From Elioraea sp964533585 (GTDB lineage: Bacteria > Pseudomonadota > Alphaproteobacteria > Acetobacterales > Acetobacteraceae), in contig CAZHMM010000002.1 of the NCBI GenBank assembly GCA_964533585.1, positions 1 through 64,000 on the forward strand: 64,000 nt of DNA, read 5' to 3'. Made by a program: the position numbers and the translations under genes. The notes beneath the pieces are model-generated. The model did no database searches. It was not told the DNA's origin and saw only the letters and a program-made list of their open reading frames with translations. Position 1 is the stretch's first letter; each line of letters begins with the position of its first letter. This document shows positions 58,065-64,000 of this stretch, in pieces.

Positions 58065-58787
58065 ATGGCCGAGCCCGCACCGCACATCCTGGTGGTGGAC
58101 GACGACCGCGAGATCCGCGACCTGCTGGCGCGGTTCCTGGAGAAGCACGGCTTCCGCGTCACCACCGCGCGCGACGGCCGCGAGCTCCGCCGCGCCCTGC
58201 CGAACGGCCACTACGCGCTCGTGGTGCTCGACCTGATGCTGCCGGGCGAGGACGGGCTCTCCTTGCTCCGCTGGCTGCGCGAGGAAGGTGGACGATTGCC
58301 CGTCGTGATGCTCACCGCGATGGGCGAGGAGACCGACCGGATCGTCGGGCTCGAGCTCGGCGCCGACGACTACGTGCCGAAGCCGTTCAACCCGCGCGAG
58401 CTGCTCGCGCGCATCCGCGCGGTGCTGCGCCGCGCCGAGGGCGCGCCGGCGGAGGCGGCCGAGCCGGGTGCGATCTTCCGCTTCGCCGGCTGGACGCTCG
58501 AGACCGCGCGCCGCCGCCTGCTCGACCCGTCGGGCGCGGAAGTGGCGTTGACTGGCGGCGAGTTCGACCTGCTGCGCATCCTCGCCGAGCGGGCGGGCCG
58601 CGTGCTGACGCGCGACATGCTGATGGACCTGCTGCACGGCCGCTCGACCGGCCCGTTCGACCGCGCGATCGACGTCGCGGTGAGCCGGCTCAGGCGCAAG
58701 CTCGAGGATGACGGCAAATCGCCTGCCCTGATCAAGACCGTGCGCGGCGGCGGCTACGTGCTCGCCGCCCCGGTCGAGCGGGCGTGA
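58065..58787 (+). CDS. OmpR-family response regulator
   Basis: A 240-residue regulator: receiver domain (ILVVDDDREIRDLLARFLEK; phosphoacceptor D56 in VVLDLMLPG; conserved lysine in VPKPFNPREL) and an OmpR/PhoB winged helix (LTGGEFDLLRILAERAGRVL; VAVSRLRRKLEDDGKSP). ATG 58065 is chosen at the domain start. Its stop overlaps the kinase start as GTGA, so the pair is translationally coupled. Confidence 0.95.
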   Translation: MAEPAPHILVVDDDREIRDLLARFLEKHGFRVTTARDGRELRRALPNGHYALVVLDLMLPGEDGLSLLRWLREEGGRLPVVMLTAMGEETDRIVGLELGADDYVPKPFNPRELLARIRAVLRRAEGAPAEAAEPGAIFRFAGWTLETARRRLLDPSGAEVALTGGEFDLLRILAERAGRVLTRDMLMDLLHGRSTGPFDRAIDVAVSRLRRKLEDDGKSPALIKTVRGGGYVLAAPVERA

Positions 58788-60118
58788 GGCTCGCCTTGAG
58801 GGTCTGGCCCGCCTCGATCGCCGGGCGCACCTTCCTGGTGCTGCTGCTCGGCCTGTTCACGGCCCAGGTCGTGGGGCTGACGATCCATGCCTTCGATCGC
58901 GTCGGCTTGCAGCGCGCGGCGCAGGGACGCGAGGCGATGGCGCGCACCTGGGCGGTCTGGCGCGCGGTGGTGACGGCGCCGGCGCCATTCCGGGCGGAGG
59001 CGCTGGAGGCGGTCGAACTGCCGGAGGGCTTCTCCGCCACGATCGACGCGGCGCCGCTGGTGCGGCCGGGCGCGCGGCCGCCTGGCCGGGCCGGCGAGCG
59101 CTTCGCCGAGGCGCTCGGGCGGATGGGCGGCCCGCCGCGCATGCGGCCGCGCGAGGTGCTGGTCGGCGAGGCGCCGGACGGGGCGATGGCGGCGGCGATC
59201 CGCCTGCCGGATGGGATGTGGCTCAACGTGGTCGCCCGCGTGCCACCGGCGCAGCCCTGGTCCTCGCCGACCTTCCTCGCGGCACTCGCGGTGATGACGG
59301 CGGCGGTGGCGGGGTTGTCGTTCTGGGCGGTGCGGCGGCTCACCGCACCGATCCGCGAACTCGCCGCCGCAGCGGACCGGCTCGGCCGCGATGTCGGCGC
59401 ACCACCCCTGCCCGAGCGCGGCCCGCGCGAGGTGGCGCAGGCGGCCGCGGCCTTCAACACGATGCAGGCGCGGATCCGTCGCTTCGTCGATGACCGCACG
59501 GCGATGCTGGCCGCGATCGGGCACGATCTGCGCACGCCGATCACGCGCATGCGGCTGCGCGCGGAGTTCGTCGAGGACGAGGGCTTGCGCGCGAAGATGA
59601 TGGCCGATCTCGCCGAGATGGAGGCGATGGTGGCGGCGACGCTCGCCTTCGCGCGCGACGATGCGGCCTCCGAGAAGGCGGTGCCGCTCGATCTGGCGGC
59701 GCTGCTGCGCACGGTCGCGGACGAGGCGAACGATGTCGCCGGGCAGGAGGTGGTGACACTGGAGGCGCCGGCGCACCGCACGGTGACGGCGCGGCCGGTG
59801 GCGCTGAAGCGCGCGCTCAGCAACCTGATCGGCAATGCGATCGGCTACGCCGGCGGGTGCAGGGTGCGCCTCGCCGAGCCCGACGGTGGCGTGGTGTGGA
59901 TCGCGATCGAGGATGACGGGCCTGGAATTCCCGAGAACGAGCTGGAGCGGGTGTTTCAGCCGTTCCATCGCGTCGAGCGCAGCCGCTCGCGCGAGACGGG
60001 CGGGGCGGGGCTCGGCCTGCCGATCGCGCGCACGATCCTGCGCGGCCATGGCGGCGACGTCACACTCGCGAACCGTCGCGGCGGTGGGCTGACGGCGACC
60101 GCGACGCTGCCGGCGTAG
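58784..60118 (+). CDS. EnvZ/RstB-like sensor histidine kinase
   Basis: A 444-residue membrane kinase. There are two transmembrane helices (about 14-36 and 162-184) with a periplasmic domain of about 125 residues between them, a HAMP linker (185-235), phosphoacceptor H247 in AAIGHDLRTPITRMRLR, and the ATP-binding N, G1 and G2 boxes (NLIGNAIGYAGG; IEDDGPGIPE; GGAGLGLPIARTI). It partners the regulator just upstream. The stimulus is unknown; the nearby Met/His-rich exported protein may give a hint. Confidence 0.95.
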   Translation: MRLALRVWPASIAGRTFLVLLLGLFTAQVVGLTIHAFDRVGLQRAAQGREAMARTWAVWRAVVTAPAPFRAEALEAVELPEGFSATIDAAPLVRPGARPPGRAGERFAEALGRMGGPPRMRPREVLVGEAPDGAMAAAIRLPDGMWLNVVARVPPAQPWSSPTFLAALAVMTAAVAGLSFWAVRRLTAPIRELAAAADRLGRDVGAPPLPERGPREVAQAAAAFNTMQARIRRFVDDRTAMLAAIGHDLRTPITRMRLRAEFVEDEGLRAKMMADLAEMEAMVAATLAFARDDAASEKAVPLDLAALLRTVADEANDVAGQEVVTLEAPAHRTVTARPVALKRALSNLIGNAIGYAGGCRVRLAEPDGGVVWIAIEDDGPGIPENELERVFQPFHRVERSRSRETGGAGLGLPIARTILRGHGGDVTLANRRGGGLTATATLPA

Positions 60119-60126
60119 CGCCCGGA

Positions 60127-60795
60127 TCAGGGGGCGAGCAGCGACCTGAGCCGCGCGACCGCGCTGTCCGGTGTGGTGAGCACGGGCCGGCCGGTCGCCT
60201 GCGCGACCGCGGGCGCGGCGCGGGCGAGGCTGAACTGCGCGAGCGCGATCGCCTCGCAGTCGCCGAGCCCCTTGGCCGCATCGGCCGCGCGCGCGTCATG
60301 CGCCGCCCCGTCGCCCTGCTCCAGCGCCGCGAGCGCGCCCTCGGCGAACCCCTCGCGCAGATCGAGCGTCATGCCGCGCGCGGCGGCGGCCGCGGCGAAC
60401 TCGGGGCGCATCGAATCGAAGGTCGGCCGGAACGTCGCGATCAGCCCGATCCGCCCCGACGGCGCGGCGTCCAGCACCGCATCGATCATCGCCTCGTTGG
60501 GTTTCAGCACCGGGATCGCCGGATGCGCCGCCTTCACTGCCTCGATGGGCGGGCCGAAGGCGGAGCAGGTGAACAGGATCGCGTCCGCCCCGGTGCGCCG
60601 CGCATAGGCGGCAAGATCGAGGAAGCGCTGCGTGATCGCCGGCGTGATCAGGCCCTCGCGCGCCAGATCGGCCGACAGGCTGTCATCCAGCAGGTTCATC
60701 AGGAACGGCTCCGGCCACAGCCGGGCGAACGCCTCCATGATCGGCGGCGGCGAGAGGCGGAGCGCGTGGATCAGCGCGATTCGCGGCGCGGCCAT
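60127..60795 (-). CDS. Aspartate/glutamate racemase family protein
   Basis: A 222-residue member of the Asp/Glu/hydantoin racemase and arylmalonate decarboxylase superfamily. The first active-site cysteine is in ILFTCSAFGPPIEA; the second conserved position (normally cysteine) near GDCEAIALAQFSLARAA appears to be in another setting, so the reaction is uncertain. ATG 60795 (MAAPRIALIHALRL) is taken. It follows a small exported protein by two bases. Confidence 0.82.
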   Translation of the reverse strand: MAAPRIALIHALRLSPPPIMEAFARLWPEPFLMNLLDDSLSADLAREGLITPAITQRFLDLAAYARRTGADAILFTCSAFGPPIEAVKAAHPAIPVLKPNEAMIDAVLDAAPSGRIGLIATFRPTFDSMRPEFAAAAAARGMTLDLREGFAEGALAALEQGDGAAHDARAADAAKGLGDCEAIALAQFSLARAAPAVAQATGRPVLTTPDSAVARLRSLLAP

Positions 60796-60797
60796 GG

Positions 60798-61232
60798 TCA
60801 GCGTCCTGTGCAGGAGACGAGCGGCGAGGGGAAGTCGATGCAGCCGGGAAACGCGATCTCGCCGCCCTCCAGGCGCTGCACGCGCAGCAGGTTCGGATCG
60901 CCGCCGCAGCCGAAGCCGATCCCGCCGACCGCGCCGAGCGGCCCGCCCGTCCGCTGCGCCGGACGGAGCCGGATCTCCACGCCCTCCGGTGTGGCGCGCA
61001 CCGTCTCGATGATGCGCTGCTGGAAGACGGGCTCGAGCAGCGTGGTGTGCAGCACGATGTCGCGGGTGAAGATCACGCTCGGCTGGGCGAGGCACGCAGC
61101 CTGGCTCCCGCCGCGCACCGGCGGGGTGTGCCCGCCGCTCCAGGCGCCGTAGAGCCAGGCATGCGGCTCGGTCTGCGCCGCCGTGACGGAGGGCGCGAGC
61201 AGGACGGCACAGGCGAGCAGGAAGCGACGCAA
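60798..61232 (-). CDS. Small exported protein of unknown function
   Basis: A 144-residue protein with a signal peptide (LLACAVLLAPSVTAAQ). The mature part has four cysteines in CLAQ, FGCGGD, GCIDF and VSCTGR, likely two disulfides, and WLYGAWSGGHTPP near its start, a pattern seen in small Acetobacteraceae secreted proteins. The start is TTG 61232; no ATG is available. It is probably cotranslated with the racemase-like gene. Confidence 0.7.
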   Translation of the reverse strand: MRRFLLACAVLLAPSVTAAQTEPHAWLYGAWSGGHTPPVRGGSQAACLAQPSVIFTRDIVLHTTLLEPVFQQRIIETVRATPEGVEIRLRPAQRTGGPLGAVGGIGFGCGGDPNLLRVQRLEGGEIAFPGCIDFPSPLVSCTGR

Positions 61233-61296
61233 CGGAGATCCCCCGGATGGCGAGACGGCGACCCGACCCTAGCCGAGCCGCAGCCGGGGCGGAACC

Positions 61297-62484
61297 TCAG
61301 GCGGCGCGGGCCGCCACCGTCACGCCCGGGTCGCGCACGGGGATGTGCACGGCGGCGGCGAACGCGCCGGCCAGGATGGCGATGATCCACATCAGGTCGT
61401 AGCTGCCGGTGCGGTCCCAGATCACGCCGCCGAGCCAGGCGCCGGTGAAGCCGCCGATCTGGTGGCCGAGGAAGACGAGCCCGAAGATGGTCGCCAGCCA
61501 CTGCGTGCCGAAGCGCCGCGCCACGAGCGCCACCGTCGGCGGCACGGTGGAAAGCCACAGCACGCCCATCGCGGCGCTGAACACCGCCAGCGTCAGTTCG
61601 GTCTTGGGCCCGAGGAAGAACACGGTCATCACCACCGCGCGGCCGCCATAGATCAGCATCAGCAGTTCGCGCCGGCGCCACCGCCCGGTGAGCTCGCCCG
61701 AGACCAGCGAGCCCGCGATGTTGAACAGGCCGATCAGGCTGATCGAGGTCGCCCCCCAGGACGGATGCAGCCCGCAGGACGCGACGAAGCCCGGAATGTG
61801 CACGGTCAGGAACGAGACATGCACGCCGCAGACGAAGAAGCCCCAGAACAGGCACCAGAAGTACCCTGTGGAGAGCGCCTCCTTCAGCGCCACACCGGCA
61901 CCGACCGGACGACCCTCGGTCGGCGGCGCCGGGCGGTCGGCGAGCGGCAGGGCGAGCGGGATCGCCGCGATCGCCACCGCCGCCATGGCGAACAGCGCGC
62001 CCTGCCAGCCGAACGCGTCGATGCCGAGCTGCACCAGCGGCACCACCGAGAACTGGCCGAACGACGAGCCCGCGGTCGCGAGCCCGGTGGCGCGCGCGCG
62101 CCAGTCCTGCGGCAGCAGGCGCGACAGGCTCGCCATCACGATCGGGAAGCCGGCGGCCGAGACCGCCACCCCCATCACCAGGCCGGCGCCGAGGAAGAAC
62201 GCCGCGAGCGAGGAGGCGAGCGCCATCGCCAGCAGGCCGCTCGCGTAGAGCAGCCAGCCGCCGATCAGCACGCGCTGCCCGCCGATCCGGTCGGCAATGT
62301 TGCCGCACATCGGCTGCGAGACGCCGTTCAGCAGCACCTGCAGCGCGATCGCCAGCGCGAAGGCCGAGGCAGTCCAGCCCTGGGCGGCCGTCATCGGCGC
62401 AAGGAACAGCCCGAAGCTCTGGCGTAGCCCCATCGAGAGCGCGCAGAGCACCACGGCACAGAGCAGCAGGAGGCGGACGGGCAT
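61297..62484 (-). CDS. MFS transporter
   Basis: A 395-residue major facilitator with 12 predicted helices. The start MPVRLLLLCAVVLCALSMGL, the loop QPMCGNIADRIGGQRVLIGG and the second-half loop ELTGRWRRRELLMLIYGGR fit the oxalate/formate-type (OFA/monocarboxylate) branch. The substrate is unknown. Confidence 0.9.
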   Translation of the reverse strand: MPVRLLLLCAVVLCALSMGLRQSFGLFLAPMTAAQGWTASAFALAIALQVLLNGVSQPMCGNIADRIGGQRVLIGGWLLYASGLLAMALASSLAAFFLGAGLVMGVAVSAAGFPIVMASLSRLLPQDWRARATGLATAGSSFGQFSVVPLVQLGIDAFGWQGALFAMAAVAIAAIPLALPLADRPAPPTEGRPVGAGVALKEALSTGYFWCLFWGFFVCGVHVSFLTVHIPGFVASCGLHPSWGATSISLIGLFNIAGSLVSGELTGRWRRRELLMLIYGGRAVVMTVFFLGPKTELTLAVFSAAMGVLWLSTVPPTVALVARRFGTQWLATIFGLVFLGHQIGGFTGAWLGGVIWDRTGSYDLMWIIAILAGAFAAAVHIPVRDPGVTVAARAA

Positions 62485-62611
62485 GCCGGGGGGAGCCTAG
62501 CCGAGCGCCGAGGCGCGTCCAATCGATAGCGGTGACGTGAGCCATGCGCCTTGCCGATGCCACGCTCGCGTGGCATCCCGCGCCGGCCCTTTCGATCGAC
62601 GCGGACCCCCC

Positions 62612-63202
62612 GTGGAACTGCCCTTCCTGCACACGCTCTACCGGCGCGTCCTGGCGCTCGCGGCCCATCCGCAGGCGCGGCTCTGGGTGTTCATCATCGC
62701 CTTCATCGAGTCCTCGGTCTTCCCGATCCCGCCCGACGTGATCCTCGCGCCGATGGCGGTGGCGCGGCCCGACCGGTGGCTGTCCTCGGCGCTGATCTGC
62801 ACCGCCGGCTCGGCCCTCGGCGGCCTGCTGGGCTACGCGATCGGCTGGGGACTCTACGAGGCGGTCGGCGTGCCGATCATCGAGCTCTACCGGATGCACG
62901 ACGCCTATGAGCGGTTCCGCGCGCTCTACCTCGAATACGACTGGATGGTGGTGGCGATCGCCGGGTTCACGCCGATCCCCTACAAGCTCGCGACCATCGC
63001 CTCGGGGGCCGTGCAGATGGCGCTGCTGCCGTTCTTCGTCGCCTCGGCGCTGTCGCGCGGGGCGCGGTTCCTGATGGTCGCGCTGGTGGCGGCGAAGTTC
63101 GGCCCGCCGGTGCTGGCGGTGATCGAGAAGCGGCTGACGCTGTTCACGATCGCCTTCCTGGTGCTGCTGGTCGGCGGCTTCGTGTTCGTGCGGTATCTGT
63201 GA
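62612..63202 (+). CDS. YqaA/DedA family membrane protein
   Basis: A 196-residue inner-membrane protein of the DedA/SNARE-associated superfamily, YqaA branch. Motifs: FIESSVFPIPPDVILAPMAV, GSALGGLLGYAIGWGLYE and AGFTPIPYKLATIASGAVQM. Relatives move lipids or keep membrane potential. The start is taken as GTG 62612 (MELPFLHTLYRR); the frame is open further upstream without conserved residues. Confidence 0.87.
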   Translation: MELPFLHTLYRRVLALAAHPQARLWVFIIAFIESSVFPIPPDVILAPMAVARPDRWLSSALICTAGSALGGLLGYAIGWGLYEAVGVPIIELYRMHDAYERFRALYLEYDWMVVAIAGFTPIPYKLATIASGAVQMALLPFFVASALSRGARFLMVALVAAKFGPPVLAVIEKRLTLFTIAFLVLLVGGFVFVRYL

Positions 63203-63205
63203 GCG

Positions 63206-64000
63206 TCACCCCGCCGGCGCCACCACACCCTTGATCTCCTCCAGGCTGGCCGGATCGTCGATGGTCGGCGGCACGACGTAGTCCTGCCCGTCGGCGATCC
63301 GACGGATGGTCGCGCGCAGCACCTTGCCCGAGCGCGTCTTCGGCAGCCGCGGCACCACCCGGGCGCTGCGGAACGCCGCGACTGGGCCGATCCGCTCGCG
63401 CACCATCGCCACCAGTTCCTTCTCCAGCGTCGTCTCGTCCTTGGTCACGCCCGCCTTCAGCACCACGAGCCCGAGCGGCACCTGGCCCTTCAGCGCGTCC
63501 TTCACGCCGACCACCGCGCATTCCGCGACATCCGGGTGCGCGGCCAGCACCTCCTCCATCGCCCCGGTGCTGAGCCGGTGCCCGGCGACGTTGATGATGT
63601 CGTCGGTGCGGCTCATCACCCAGACATAGCCGTCCTCGTCGATCATGCCGGCATCCGCGGTGGTGTAGTGGCCCGGGTGCTGGCTCAGATAGGCGTCGCG
63701 GAAGCCCGCGTCGTTGTTCCAGAGCGTCGGCAGGCAGGAGGGCGGCAGAGGGAGCTTGACCACAAGGTCGCCGATCGTGCCGCGCGGCACCTCGCGCCCG
63801 GCCTCGTCGAGCACGCGCAGATCGAAGCCGGGGCTCGGCTTGCCGCCCGAGCCGGGCTTGATCGGGAACAGGCCGAGGCCGCGGAAGTCGCCGGTGATCG
63901 CCCAGCCCGTCTCGGTCTGCCACCAATGGTCGATCACCGGCTTGCCGAGCAGCTTCTCGGCCCAGGTGACGGTGTCGGGGTCGCAGCGCTCGCCGGCAAG
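63206..64000 (-). CDS. prpE: Propionyl-CoA synthetase, C-terminal part (runs off the right edge)
   Basis: The last 264 residues of an acyl-CoA synthetase of the propionyl/acetyl-CoA type. It shows DHWWQTETGWAITGDF, GSGGKPSPGFDLRVLDEAG, KLPLPPSCLPTLW (typical of PrpE rather than Acs), the hinge YVWVMSRTDDIINVAGHRLS and the acetylatable lysine in PKTRSGKVLRATIR. It activates propionate with ATP and CoA. The N-terminal part and the start lie outside the window. Confidence 0.92.
   Translation of the reverse strand, partial: LAGERCDPDTVTWAEKLLGKPVIDHWWQTETGWAITGDFRGLGLFPIKPGSGGKPSPGFDLRVLDEAGREVPRGTIGDLVVKLPLPPSCLPTLWNNDAGFRDAYLSQHPGHYTTADAGMIDEDGYVWVMSRTDDIINVAGHRLSTGAMEEVLAAHPDVAECAVVGVKDALKGQVPLGLVVLKAGVTKDETTLEKELVAMVRERIGPVAAFRSARVVPRLPKTRSGKVLRATIRRIADGQDYVVPPTIDDPASLEEIKGVVAPAG

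Overview
The window looks like chromosome of a very GC-rich alphaproteobacterium. Gene content and style (yqeY-dnaG-rpoD opposite carA, petABC, 3-hydroxybutyrate dehydrogenase, a Bug-type binding protein, GC-rich palindromic repeats) fit Rhodospirillales, most likely Acetobacteraceae (Roseomonas/Elioraea-like). This placement is an inference from family content, not from a marker search. Two runs of 100 Ns are each flanked by an identical 55-base copy, so this is a draft scaffold whose neighbouring contigs overlap by exactly 55 bases. Both genes crossing a gap become intact when the duplicate is removed.

Layout. 1-3471 (minus): yqeY, dnaG and the start of rpoD. 3599-10431 (plus): carA with an extra N-terminal helix-turn-helix, an SDR, a LysE exporter, carB and greA. 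Then threonine dehydratase (10446), an unexplained 650-base stretch, and a response-regulator/RadC fusion (12306). 13662-17197: 3-hydroxybutyrate dehydrogenase, an Lrp regulator divergent from trxB, and a LysR regulator. 17198-17637: a likely structured small RNA ending in a strong terminator. 17638-18513: a fluoroacetate-dehalogenase-like hydrolase. 18518-25982 (minus): a polyamine ABC transporter, two tandem aspartate aminotransferases and a double GNAT protein, probably one long transcription unit. 26302-31639: phage-tail-like proteins on both sides of a tRNA-Thr(GGT). 31673-34472: rhodanese, cysteine synthase, OsmC and hemF. 34757-39546: the cytochrome bc1 operon petABC, mtnP, a CbpA-type DnaJ and CbpM. 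39555-45670: a HAD phosphatase, an AMP-ligase/ACP/acyltransferase fusion, a Kef-type antiporter and a K+ channel. 45726-53356: sugar epimerase, DegT aminotransferase, Bug protein, GMC oxidoreductase and an atypical PEP carboxylase. 53421-64000: two co-translated unknown proteins, enoyl-CoA hydratase, AlkA-like glycosylase, a two-component system with a periplasmic Gly/Met/His-rich protein, an Asp/Glu racemase, a small exported protein, an MFS transporter, a YqaA/DedA protein and the C-terminal part of propionyl-CoA synthetase.

Most striking points. (1) carA carries its own DNA-binding-like domain, and two 15-bp GGGAA-N5-TTCCC sites lie in the yqeY/carA intergenic region, suggesting an enzyme that reads its own promoter. 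(2) A receiver domain is fused to a complete RadC protein with no partner kinase nearby. (3) A 39-bp palindromic repeat sits in frame inside the TOPRIM part of dnaG and encodes 13 extra residues; a related repeat lies before carB. (4) A candidate small RNA has three hairpins, one with a UUCG tetraloop, and a U7 terminator. (5) An orphan tail-fibre cassette surrounds a tRNA gene. No CRISPR array, complete insertion sequence or rRNA gene was seen.
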